In this document: piece by piece, positions 52,414 to 60,399 of the stretch
Numbering within the stretch: position 1 is the first letter of the stretch
How the letters are laid out: every line of letters begins with the position of its first letter
Source of the DNA: Maritalea sp051251695
Lineage (GTDB): Bacteria; Pseudomonadota; Alphaproteobacteria; Rhizobiales; Devosiaceae
NCBI RefSeq assembly: GCF_051251695.1
Contig: NZ_JBPOEU010000006.1
Span: 62,001-126,000, forward strand
DNA: 64,000 nucleotides
Direction: 5' to 3'
Notes under the pieces: model-generated
Databases searched by the model: none
What the model was told of the DNA's origin: nothing
The model's input: only the letters and a program-made list of their open reading frames with translations
Translations under genes and position numbers: made by a program

Positions 52414-52865
52414 TTTTCACGTCCGGTGCCCGAGCTTGTTAGCTTTCCCAGTAGAGTTGCCAATTGCTTGGTTTCTTCATCCGACAATTTTGCACCCATC
52501 GCATTTTCAATGGCAGGACCATAAACGCTCCACATCTTTTTGCGCAAATCGAGCCCTTTCTGGGTGATGCTCACAATCTGTCCTCGTCCATCTTCAGCAC
52601 AGTCTTGCCGGGCGATCAGGCCTTCCGACTCGAGCTTGTTGATCAAACGCGAAATGCCATATTGGGGCATCAACATTCTGGACTGCAGGTCGCAGGCACG
52701 TTGACCCGATTTATTTGATCGTTCCAATTCCCACAGCACATCGTACCACGTCACCGGCGGCAGACCTGCTTCTTTAAGGGTCGCTTCGACCGATTCATGG
52801 GCAATTGTGCGGGAACAAAACAGTCGCGCCCACGCTATTTGGGTTGTTTCACTTGGTATCATCAT
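52410..52865 (-). CDS. MarR-family transcriptional regulator
   Basis: A 151-residue MarR protein: N-terminal dimer helices, winged helix-turn-helix (WYDVLWELERSNKSGQRACD, MPQYGISRLINKLESEGLI, and the wing DCAEDGRGQIVSITQKG) and C-terminal dimer helices. I start at the first of two adjacent ATGs (52865). It is divergent from the glutathione-transferase gene with two related 12-bp palindromes in between, so repression of both genes and relief by an electrophile or oxidant is likely. Confidence 0.92.
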   Translation of the reverse strand: MMIPSETTQIAWARLFCSRTIAHESVEATLKEAGLPPVTWYDVLWELERSNKSGQRACDLQSRMLMPQYGISRLINKLESEGLIARQDCAEDGRGQIVSITQKGLDLRKKMWSVYGPAIENAMGAKLSDEETKQLATLLGKLTSSGTGREK

Positions 52866-52878
52866 ACAGCGAATATAG

Positions 52879-52930
52879 ATGCAACTGCATTGACTTTCAA
52901 CTTCTATATGTTATTTAGATGCAATTGCAT
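52879..52930. promoter_or_regulatory. Paired MarR operators around GST promoter
   Basis: A perfect palindrome ATGCAATTGCAT at 52919-52930 and a near-copy ATGCAACTGCAT at 52879-52890, centres 40 bp apart. A candidate GST promoter (TTGACT at 52890-52895, ATTTAG at 52913-52918) lies between them, so bound repressor would cover both promoter edges. Confidence 0.75.
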
Positions 52931-52946
52931 GTAACTGGAGATCGAA

Positions 52947-53618
52947 ATGCCAAACTATAAACTCATCAGCTTTCCACTTTGCCCTTACGTTCAACGCGCC
53001 CTAATTGTGCTTGCGGAAAAAAACGTGCCGTTTGAACGGGTTGATATCGATTTGGCAAACAAGCCAGATTGGTTCCTAAAACTCTCGCCTTTAGGTAAGG
53101 TCCCAGTGCTAAAGGCTGATGAAGAAGTATTGTTTGAAAGCCAAGTGATCGCTGAGTATTTAGACGAGGTCACAGCAGGTTCTCTCCATCCAACCGACCT
53201 GCTTCAAAAAGCACGTCACCGCGCATGGATCGGATTTGCATCGCAAACATTGTCTTCGATTTTGGGCCTATATACGGTCAAAACGGCAGAGGAGTTTGAA
53301 GAAAAACGCCTTGCTGTTGTTGAAAAGTTCGCCCGCGTCGCAGAACAGGTTAAAGGCCCATTTTTCGCTGGCGACCAGTTCCATTTGGTAGACGGCGTAT
53401 GGGGAACAGTTTTCCGCTATATACAAACAATTGAAACGCTGGGTGATTTTGATTTTTACCAAACATCTGAAAAGTTGCGCACATGGCACAATAAAGTTTT
53501 GGCCCGCCAGAGCGTAGTCGACGCGGCACCGACTGACTATTCAGATCAGCTTTTGAGCTTCATCAAGAAAAAACAAGGCCACCTTGCGTCATTCGTAAAT
53601 GATCAAATAGCGGCCTAA
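52947..53618 (+). CDS. Glutathione S-transferase family protein
   Basis: A 223-residue GST. The N-terminal thioredoxin-like domain holds FPLCPYVQRALIVLAEKN with a cysteine at the active-site position (omega- or beta-like), LGKVPVL with the cis-proline, and LFESQVIAEYLDE for glutathione contact. The C-terminal half is alpha-helical. GGAGATCGAA precedes the ATG. Divergence from a MarR gene suggests induction by reactive compounds. Confidence 0.92.
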   Translation: MPNYKLISFPLCPYVQRALIVLAEKNVPFERVDIDLANKPDWFLKLSPLGKVPVLKADEEVLFESQVIAEYLDEVTAGSLHPTDLLQKARHRAWIGFASQTLSSILGLYTVKTAEEFEEKRLAVVEKFARVAEQVKGPFFAGDQFHLVDGVWGTVFRYIQTIETLGDFDFYQTSEKLRTWHNKVLARQSVVDAAPTDYSDQLLSFIKKKQGHLASFVNDQIAA

Positions 53619-53627
53619 AGAAATTGA

Positions 53628-53648
53628 GGCGGGGGCATTGCTCCCGCC
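53628..53648 (+). terminator. GC-rich hairpin after GST gene
   Basis: GGCGGG pairs with CCCGCC with further pairing inside (GC around ATT). There is only a weak downstream A/T stretch, so it may be a terminator for either converging gene (GST or ctlX) or an mRNA 3'-end stabiliser. Confidence 0.6.
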
Positions 53649-53662
53649 AAATTCGAAAAACT

Positions 53663-54604
53663 TTAGGCCTTATTGCGCGGTGTTAAATGAATGCCCGCGA
53701 TCATGCAGCGCACCGAGCCGCCAGCCATCTCAATTGTAGGCACCGACAAAGGCAATAATTTTGCGCTTTTTTCGATCCGTCTTTTCTGCGCTGGTGTCAA
53801 CGCGTCATGGGCGGTTTTTGATAAAACCAAAAGATTGCCATCAGTACCAGTAAGCTCAATCGCATTACCCAAAAAGCTAGCAATTTGATCGGGCGTAAGG
53901 TCAATCACATGACGGCCAGATTGTTCAAATCGTTCAACAATTTCTTTGCGCCGTATGGGGTCGACAATCATACCAGTAGAAATCAGCACAAATTCTGTCG
54001 CAATGCACATCAGCACATTGGTGTGATAAATGTCATCGCCCGCAGCATCTTTGGCATCAAAAACCATCGGCTCATAGCCAAAATGAGTGCAAAAGCGCTC
54101 AAGTGCAATCGGGTCGAGCCGATGCGAACGCACCGCATAGGCAACGCGCTCGATATGGTCCAGCACCATCGCGCCTGTGCCTTCAAGAAAAATCCCATCC
54201 GGCTCTAGCCCAGAATAGTCGACGATTTCTTGCACACGATAGCAGCGTTTTAGTTTTTCAATGACGTCTGCGCGGCGCTCTTTTCGCCGACTTGTCGCGT
54301 ACATGGGATAAATCGCAACGTGACCGCCCGGATGGGTGGAAAACCAATTGTTGGGAAACACGCTGTCCGGGGTGTCTTTGCTCTCATCATCAAACAAATG
54401 AACGCGCACGCCGTAGGTTTCCAACTTTGCAACAGCCTGCGTCACTTCGTTAAACGCCAATTTAGCCAGATCTACGTTTCCCCGCGCCTGTGACGTCGAC
54501 TGAAACTTGTTGTCAGCCGCCGTTTCAGTGTTCGGGTGGAAATGGTGCGGACGCACCATCACAATGGCATTTGGCGCCTGGGCACTGCGTCGCTTCATTA
54601 ACAT
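53663..54604 (-). CDS. ctlX: Citrulline utilization hydrolase CtlX (amidinotransferase/DDAH superfamily)
   Basis: A 313-residue guanidine-group-modifying enzyme. The N-terminus has VMVRPHHFHPN; the substrate-binding stretch is SVFPNNWFSTHPGG, a second motif is LEGTGAMVLDH, the catalytic His region is IYHTNVLMCIATEFVLIST, and the nucleophilic Cys is in MAGGSVRCMIAGIHL. It is adjacent to ornithine cyclodeaminase (start one base after that gene's stop), so conversion of citrulline or arginine derivatives to ornithine is likely. A second ATG two codons downstream is an alternative start. Confidence 0.9.
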   Translation of the reverse strand: MLMKRRSAQAPNAIVMVRPHHFHPNTETAADNKFQSTSQARGNVDLAKLAFNEVTQAVAKLETYGVRVHLFDDESKDTPDSVFPNNWFSTHPGGHVAIYPMYATSRRKERRADVIEKLKRCYRVQEIVDYSGLEPDGIFLEGTGAMVLDHIERVAYAVRSHRLDPIALERFCTHFGYEPMVFDAKDAAGDDIYHTNVLMCIATEFVLISTGMIVDPIRRKEIVERFEQSGRHVIDLTPDQIASFLGNAIELTGTDGNLLVLSKTAHDALTPAQKRRIEKSAKLLPLSVPTIEMAGGSVRCMIAGIHLTPRNKA

Positions 54605-54605
54605 G

Positions 54606-55673
54606 TTAGACTGCCGCCTGCTGTGGCTTTGCCGCACGTTGAACCATGCCGAACAAGTCGCGTGGATCATCTGGGTCGGCGATCATATCAAGGTCTTCAT
54701 AAAACCCTGTTGCCTTATATTTGTCGCGCAAATAACGAAGGGCCGAAAAGTCCTCAGTCGCAAAACCAACACCGTCAAATAGTGTGATTTGACCCTCGCT
54801 CGTGCGGCCTTTCGCTTTGCCAGTAATCACTTCCCAAAGCTCGGTAACCGGATGGTCATCGTCTAACTGCTGAATTTCGCCTTCAATGCGGGTTTGTGGC
54901 GGATATTCAACGAAAATGCTTGAACGCAGCAAAATGTCTTTGTGCAATTCTGTCTTGCCCGGGCAATCGCCGCCAATCGCATTGATGTGCAAACCAGAGC
55001 CAACCATATTGTCGGTCAAAATGGTCGCATATTGCTTGTCCGCTGTACAAGTCGTAACGACTTGCGCGCCTTCCAAGGCTTCCTCGGAAGACGTACAGCT
55101 CACCACTTTCAACCCACGGCCCGCCAAGTTACGGGCGCATTTTTCAGTCGCTGCCGAGTCAATATCGTAAAGGCGAACCTCGTTAATGCCCAAAATGGTT
55201 TTAAACGCCAACGCTTGGAATTCTGACTGCGCGCCATTGCCGATCAGTGCCATCGTATCCGCGCCTTTTGCCGCCAGATGCTTCGCTGCAACCGCCGAAG
55301 TGGCCGCCGTGCGCAGGGCCGTCAAAATGGTCATTTCGGACAGAAGAACCGGGTAGCCAGTTGCAACATCTGCCAACATGCCAAAAGCCGTTACCGTTTG
55401 CAGGCCTTCTTTGGTGTTGGCAGGGTGCCCGTTCACATATTTAAATCCATAAACTTCACCGTCGCTGGTCGGCATCAGTTCAATTACGCCTTTTTCAGAA
55501 TGCGATGGCACACGCGGTGTTTTGTCGAAAAGTTCCCACCGCTTAAAATCATCCTCAACATATTGAGCAATGCCCTCAAGCATTTCTTCAACGCCGATAG
55601 ACAGGACAATCTTCATCATGTGATCGACACTAACGAAGGGGACGATGTTCAGCGAATTCGGTGCAAATTTCAT
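54606..55673 (-). CDS. Ornithine cyclodeaminase
   Basis: A 355-residue NAD-dependent enzyme of the OCD/mu-crystallin family turning L-ornithine into L-proline and ammonia. Motifs: MPTSDGEVYGFKYVNGHP, LLSEMTILTALRTAATSAVA, ALIGNGAQSEFQALAF for NAD binding, INAIGGDCPGKTELH with the catalytic Asp. Length suits the longer OCD type. It is followed directly by ctlX and faces an Lrp-type gene, forming an arginine/citrulline-to-proline route. Confidence 0.94.
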   Translation of the reverse strand: MKFAPNSLNIVPFVSVDHMMKIVLSIGVEEMLEGIAQYVEDDFKRWELFDKTPRVPSHSEKGVIELMPTSDGEVYGFKYVNGHPANTKEGLQTVTAFGMLADVATGYPVLLSEMTILTALRTAATSAVAAKHLAAKGADTMALIGNGAQSEFQALAFKTILGINEVRLYDIDSAATEKCARNLAGRGLKVVSCTSSEEALEGAQVVTTCTADKQYATILTDNMVGSGLHINAIGGDCPGKTELHKDILLRSSIFVEYPPQTRIEGEIQQLDDDHPVTELWEVITGKAKGRTSEGQITLFDGVGFATEDFSALRYLRDKYKATGFYEDLDMIADPDDPRDLFGMVQRAAKPQQAAV

Positions 55674-55833
55674 CGATCTAGGGCCTTAGCTTTGGTTGTG
55701 CTCGCGCAGCGTGAATTAACAAAAACAGAGTGTAACGCGCCAAAATTTCAATTAAAATGGCAAAAGCTTGCAAAAATCGGCAGCTTCTTGATAATATTGT
55801 CACTCAAATATGTGAAAATTGATAGTGAGCGCG

Positions 55834-56271
55834 ATGCAGCACGACAAATACATTCTTGATTCACTCGACCATGAATTGGTCAGCCTGTTGCGCTCAGACG
55901 GACGCGCCTCATTGGCCAAGCTGGCCGAAATGCTAAAAGTCTCCCGCGGCACCGTGCAAAACCGGCTCGACCGGCTCTTAGCGTCCGGCACATTGCTCGG
56001 CTTTTCGGTGCGGGTGCGCGAAGACTATGACAATGATCAGGTCCGCGCCGTAATGATGATCGAAATCGTCGGAAAATCCACCGCCGACGTCATTCGAAAA
56101 CTACGCGGCCTACCAGAAATCCACACCATCCACTCCACCAACGGCAATTGGGATCTAATCGCAGAAATCCACTCGGGATCATTGTCCGAGTTCGACAATG
56201 TATTGCGTAAAGTTCGCATGATTGATGGGATTTTGAATTCTGAAACGAACTTGCTGCTGAGTTCTGTTTAA
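55834..56271 (+). CDS. Lrp/AsnC-family transcriptional regulator
   Basis: A 145-residue regulator with an N-terminal helix-turn-helix (LVSLLRSDGRASLAKLAEML, VSRGTVQNRLDRLLASGTLL) and a C-terminal RAM ligand domain (AVMMIEIVGKSTADVIRKL, STNGNWDLIAEI). I start at the ATG at 55834; a TTG or GTG slightly upstream is possible. Divergent from ocd-ctlX, it probably activates these genes in response to ornithine, arginine or a related amino acid. Confidence 0.92.
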   Translation: MQHDKYILDSLDHELVSLLRSDGRASLAKLAEMLKVSRGTVQNRLDRLLASGTLLGFSVRVREDYDNDQVRAVMMIEIVGKSTADVIRKLRGLPEIHTIHSTNGNWDLIAEIHSGSLSEFDNVLRKVRMIDGILNSETNLLLSSV

Positions 56272-56286
56272 AGCCAATGGCGCTAT

Positions 56287-57066
56287 TCAGGATATGACTA
56301 AATAGGCAATTGCGATAACGTTCAGCGAATTCACCAAGAAATGAAAAACAAACGCCGGCCAAATGCTTCTGGTCTTGTAAACGACAAAGGCCATGAACAG
56401 GCTGAGCGGGATCAATTGCGGGAGCAGCCAAAGTTGAAACGTGTGGTAAAGCGCAAATGCGACGCCATTTACAACCCATGCAGCAGCGCCCAAACCGAAC
56501 ATTTTGGGCAAGAGCCAAGCGCGGAAATACAGTTCTTCCACAAGTATGTTGAGCAGCAAAGTAACAACCATTAAGCCTATCAACCAATAGGCGCCCTTTA
56601 GTCTAAATCCTGGGGTCAGGTCACTCGGCAACACGGATATCGGGTCGATAGTTGGATCGAGGAAAAACGGGAAATGGTCTGGCGCGCTTAACCCGGAAAA
56701 CTCACTCCAGACCGTATTCAACCCACCTGTGCCGCCAGCAACAACTAACCCGACAACCAATATGCCAGATGCAAAAAGCCATTGGCGTCGATCAAGTGGC
56801 TTGAGGCACATTCGGCTTCTTAAATTAATGCCTAATTCTCTGGCTTCTTTGTTCATCAACCAAAGCGGGGCGAGGGTGAAGCCCAGCAACATTACAGAAG
56901 CAACAATCGGCCATGCGACAATGGCAGGCATACCGTTTGCGTGAAGGAGTGGCAAAACAGCATGAAACCCAGTGAATGCGATGGCGCTGGGAATACCAAA
57001 TGCAGCAACCAATTGCACCCAGTTGAGTTGCCGCGTTTTCGCCCAGTCAAATTGCGTATTCGTCAT
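56287..57066 (-). CDS. CPBP-family intramembrane metalloprotease-like protein
   Basis: A 259-residue membrane protein with about eight helices. The three CPBP (Abi/CAAX) motifs are present: EELYFRAWLLPKMFG with the catalytic EE and R, FALYHTFQLW, and FVFHFLVNSLN. Such proteins cleave within membranes or modify prenylated or small peptides. I start at the ATG at 57066; the in-frame region before it is not hydrophobic. It converges on the Lrp gene with 15 bases between stops. Confidence 0.88.
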   Translation of the reverse strand: MTNTQFDWAKTRQLNWVQLVAAFGIPSAIAFTGFHAVLPLLHANGMPAIVAWPIVASVMLLGFTLAPLWLMNKEARELGINLRSRMCLKPLDRRQWLFASGILVVGLVVAGGTGGLNTVWSEFSGLSAPDHFPFFLDPTIDPISVLPSDLTPGFRLKGAYWLIGLMVVTLLLNILVEELYFRAWLLPKMFGLGAAAWVVNGVAFALYHTFQLWLLPQLIPLSLFMAFVVYKTRSIWPAFVFHFLVNSLNVIAIAYLVIS

Positions 57067-57184
57067 CTTGCCCCGTTTTGGCGTTTGGCCTCCGATTGGA
57101 GTACCATTTAATAACAAATCAAATTATTGCAAGTATTGTCTTGCTATTAGAGAGGGCGGATGCCTTCGCGCTTGTCCTCTGCAA

Positions 57185-58144
57185 TTATTCAAATGCTGGA
57201 AACTGCGTAATTGAATCTACAATCGGGCCGTCATGGGTGGGCACAATCTGGATGTCTGGATTGTCCTTCCAAACTTCGTGCAACAGCGCCAGCGTTGTTT
57301 CTGTTTGCTCTTTGTCATGGTCGACCATGCCTTGAACCAAAGGAATTTTTGGTCGTAACTCAGTGATGGCTTTAAACGACCAGCTGGCATCGCCGATGAA
57401 GAAATAGCGTTTGCTGTTTGCTGTGCTCACAAACAATCCCATGCTGCCTGCAGTGTGGCCGCCTAGAGGCACCGCAACGACGCTTCCATCGTTGAACACG
57501 TCAAAGCTGCGCTCAAACGGTCCGTATTGCTTTGCATCAAATTGAACGAAGTTCCAATCCGTATCAGACCGCATCACATACTCTTCAAAAATTGAAAATT
57601 GTCGGGCGGCAGTTGCTTGGGCGTCCGTCAATTCTTGCTCTGTGGTCCAAATTGGTAATTGAGGGAAGTCAGGGATGACCGCCGCGTGGTCCCAGTGCAG
57701 GTGGGTTAAAACAATATAGTCGAGCTTTGACGCATAGTAATCCGCGTTCGCAAATCGCTGTTTGGCCGTTTCGCTCTGCTCAAAGGCAAATAGTTGCTCT
57801 TCAAGCACATTGAAATTGTCCGCATGTTCTCTAGCAATGTTTGTGCCGATGCCACCTTCTAGCATAAACGTGGCTTTTGGGTGCTCAATCACAAATCCTG
57901 AATAAACACTGCGATGGTATCTGCCCAGATCACCACCGCTATAAATCAGCGCTTCGGGTGAAACATTCTGTCCCGTTGAGAAAGCAGAAAGTTTGATTTG
58001 CGAGGGAACTTGTGGTGCTGGGATACTCGCATCAATGTCCAGCATTGATGTTACCGTTCTTGGCCAAAATTGATAGGTGAAAAAACCAAAAATGCCAACA
58101 ACGATGAGGGCAGCAACGCCGCCTACAATCTTGATAATACGCAT
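57185..58144 (-). CDS. MBL-fold metallohydrolase with N-terminal membrane anchor
   Basis: A 319-residue protein. Residues about 5-25 are a membrane anchor or uncleaved signal (IVGGVAALIVVGIFGFFTYQ), so the domain should face the periplasm. The metallo-beta-lactamase motif is LTHLHWDHAAVIPDFP, followed by LGGHTAGSMGLFVS, FFIGDASWSF and VPTHDG, the remaining metal ligands. It resembles lactonase-type MBL enzymes, but lactone hydrolysis is inferred only. It is co-transcribed with the TetR gene upstream (gap 13 bases). Confidence 0.87.
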   Translation of the reverse strand: MRIIKIVGGVAALIVVGIFGFFTYQFWPRTVTSMLDIDASIPAPQVPSQIKLSAFSTGQNVSPEALIYSGGDLGRYHRSVYSGFVIEHPKATFMLEGGIGTNIAREHADNFNVLEEQLFAFEQSETAKQRFANADYYASKLDYIVLTHLHWDHAAVIPDFPQLPIWTTEQELTDAQATAARQFSIFEEYVMRSDTDWNFVQFDAKQYGPFERSFDVFNDGSVVAVPLGGHTAGSMGLFVSTANSKRYFFIGDASWSFKAITELRPKIPLVQGMVDHDKEQTETTLALLHEVWKDNPDIQIVPTHDGPIVDSITQFPAFE

Positions 58145-58157
58145 GTGAAATACTCCG

Positions 58158-58748
58158 TTACGCGAGATATAGTTTTATGTGAGAAGCGGCGCGGTTGAGG
58201 GGAGCAACACTCTTTTCAGCGCGCGCCAAGATCATCGCGCCTTCTATCGCTGCGAGAAGAAACTCAGCTAGTTCTTTCGATTTTTCAGATGCAAACCCGC
58301 TTGAAACCAAAAATGCCGCGCACTGGTCTGTCCAATGCGCAAAAGCAGCATCGCAGGCTTTCCGAATACTTTCGGATTCAGATGCCATCTCTAAGTTTAT
58401 GGTGGTAATCGGACAGCCCTTCGTGAAATCCGATCCACTTAGGTTTTGACTAAAATGGCCATTCAGCAAATCCACAAATTGATCGACACTCGCGGCCATT
58501 CCACGTGCCGCTTCAATGTTTGCGCCGATTTCAAGTTTCGATGCTTCGATCACAGCAACTGCGATTTCCTCTTTCCCTTTGGGGAAGTGGTAATACATCG
58601 AGCCCTTGGGTAATCCGCCGACCGTGCAAATTTCATTGAGGCCAATCGCTTGGTACCCCTTTGCTTGAAACAGCTCTGCTGCCACAGCTATCAGCCGCTC
58701 ACGTGTTAGTTCACCTTTAGTTTTTTTTGCTGCTTCTGGCTTTACCAT
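58158..58748 (-). CDS. TetR-family regulator (LmrA/YxaF-like)
   Basis: A 196-residue TetR protein. The N-terminal helix-turn-helix region is LTRERLIAVAAELFQAKGYQ, IGLNEICTVGGLPKGSMYYHF, extending into PKGKEEI; the C-terminal sensor ends LLAAIEGAMILARAEKSVAP, as in LmrA/YxaF-like members. A palindromic site of the TAGACCAGTCTA kind lies 69 bases upstream of the start. It probably represses its own operon, including the MBL-fold hydrolase gene. Confidence 0.9.
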   Translation of the reverse strand: MVKPEAAKKTKGELTRERLIAVAAELFQAKGYQAIGLNEICTVGGLPKGSMYYHFPKGKEEIAVAVIEASKLEIGANIEAARGMAASVDQFVDLLNGHFSQNLSGSDFTKGCPITTINLEMASESESIRKACDAAFAHWTDQCAAFLVSSGFASEKSKELAEFLLAAIEGAMILARAEKSVAPLNRAASHIKLYLA

Positions 58749-58816
58749 CGTCAGTCCCTAATTAATTACTACCCAGTCACCAAACCTTCATGGCAGATTG
58801 CTAGTAACAAATTAAA

Positions 58817-58830
58817 ATAGACCAGTCTAT
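58817..58830. promoter_or_regulatory. Candidate TetR operator
   Basis: ATAGAC-CA-GTCTAT, a 14-bp palindrome apart from the two central bases, upstream of the TetR gene. It resembles sites described for LmrA/YxaF-type TetR proteins. No other feature is clear in 58749-59040. Confidence 0.65.
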
Positions 58831-59040
58831 ATAAATTATGAAATTGAAAGAATGCACATGTTGAAACGAATATATGGTTCATTGATGTTGGGTTTGGATA
58901 AGTGGGCACCTTACCAATCCTGTCGCGACCAAACGCCAATCAAAACCATTCACGTTCTTTCACATATTCATATATTTAGGAAGCTCTAGCCATTCTGTAC
59001 TGTATGCCTTACCAATTGGCGCACTGATTGGGGGAATAAC

Positions 59041-60154
59041 ATGGGGCACAGTAGTAATTCGGCGAACAGGGCAATTCTTTATTCTTTGACAGCAATGTTT
59101 TCACTTAGTTACCTAGATCGGCAAGTTTTAAATATTACGCTAAACGATATTGGGGTTGAGTTTGCACTAAGCGACTTGCAATTGGGTAGCTTGTCCGGAA
59201 TTGCTTTTGCAATCGTTTATGTCATATTTGGGTTCCCTATCGCGCGCATTATTCGCCCCGGCAACCGTAAGATGATCGCAATAGGTGCGCTAACCCTTTG
59301 GAGTGGCATGACTGCCTTAATGGGGTTGGCAAGCTCATTTGGCACTTTGTTGATCGCGCGTGTTGGCGTGGGGGTTGGTGAGGCTGGCTGCGTGCCGCCA
59401 TCGCACTCAATGATTGTTGGCGCTTTGGATGTATTTCAAATTTGAAGAGCTTAAGTCAAACTCCAACCTTAAAAAAACATCACCAAAAGGAATTGGCTAC
59501 AAATCGCTCGTAAAACAACTTGTTATGGACAAGAGTTGTTGTCACTCGCTCTTTGGTGCCGCCCTTGCCGCAATGGTGAGCTTGGGCGCGGGAGCGTGGA
59601 TTGCTGCATTTCTAATCCGCGCTCACGGGCTGAGTATCGCCCATGTCGGCATTTATCTAGCGATCACAATAGGCATCGTTGGCGCGTTGGGTACATGGCT
59701 AGGTGGTGTCATATCTGACCACCTTGGCAGTAAAGATCCAACGTGGCGACTTAAGTTCATTGCTGTTACTTTATTGATCGCGAAGCCTTTCGCGATATTG
59801 TTTTATCTCTTGGACAATACTACGTTAGCGCTCGTCGTTTTTATCGTGCCAGCATTGACCGGGGCGATGCTTATTGGTCCTACCTTTTCTCATCTTTATT
59901 CCCGCGTGGAAGCTTCCTCGCGCCCCATGGTGACTGCCATATTCATGTTTATGGTCAATTTGATTGGGCTTGGCCTGGGACCAATATTAGTTGGGCTAAT
60001 GAGTGACGCGCAATTCTCAGCATATGGTCCGAATTCATTACGCTATGCTTTGGTGGCATTGCAGATTGCTGGTTTTTGGGCTGCGGTTCATTTTTGGATC
60101 GCGGGTCGTGCCATTAAGTTTGATTTTGTTGGTTCTGTGCAAAGCAAGATTTAA
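59041..60154 (+). pseudogene. MFS transporter with internal deletion and frameshift
   Basis: An MFS (spinster-like) gene broken into two frames. The first, 59041 to 59445, encodes the N-terminus with helices 1-4 (LSYLDRQVLNITLNDIGVEF, RVGVGVGEAGCVPPSHSM). The second, in the +1 frame from about 59420 to 60154, resumes at LALWMYFKFEELKSN and encodes the C-terminal six helices (LGAGAWIAAFLIRAHGLS, FSHLYSRVEASSRPM). Compared with typical members, helices 5-6 and their loop (some 60-80 residues) are missing at the joint near 59420, so a deletion rather than a base-call error is likely. It would not yield a functional carrier. Confidence 0.85.
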
Positions 60155-60395
60155 TTTTCTCCCTTAACCATTTAATTCCCTCATCTTCTGCCGCCCGTTT
60201 GTGCCAAATGAGATGAAATTGTTGGTTACTCAGCTCCAATGGCAAATCAAAAATCTGCAAGCCGTATTGAGGCGAAGCTTGCTCTGCATAACGGCGCGGC
60301 ACGATGCCGACTAGGTCAGTGCTCGCAACGAGTTGGACGATAGAACTGACTTTGTACACTTGGCAAACCTCGCAAAGAAAATTTTGACCGGGGCG
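60114..60395 (-). pseudogene. Remnant of LysR-family regulator (effector-domain C-terminus)
   Basis: About 90 residues match the last part of a LysR substrate-binding domain: VSSIVQLVASTDLVGIVPRR, LELSNQQFHLIWHKRAAED and EGIKWLREKI, with a stop at 60114. The helix-turn-helix and the rest of the effector domain are absent; homology stops near 60395, just where the autotransporter gene begins. It overlaps the 3' end of the broken MFS gene by about 40 bases on the opposite strand. It was probably the regulator of that transporter, truncated by a rearrangement. Confidence 0.75.
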
Positions 60396-60399
60396 TTTT

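Noticed and set aside
59041..60154. Two separate small MFS proteins
   Set aside because: The halves are complementary parts of one transporter in different frames, lacking helices 5-6, so a broken gene is the simpler reading.
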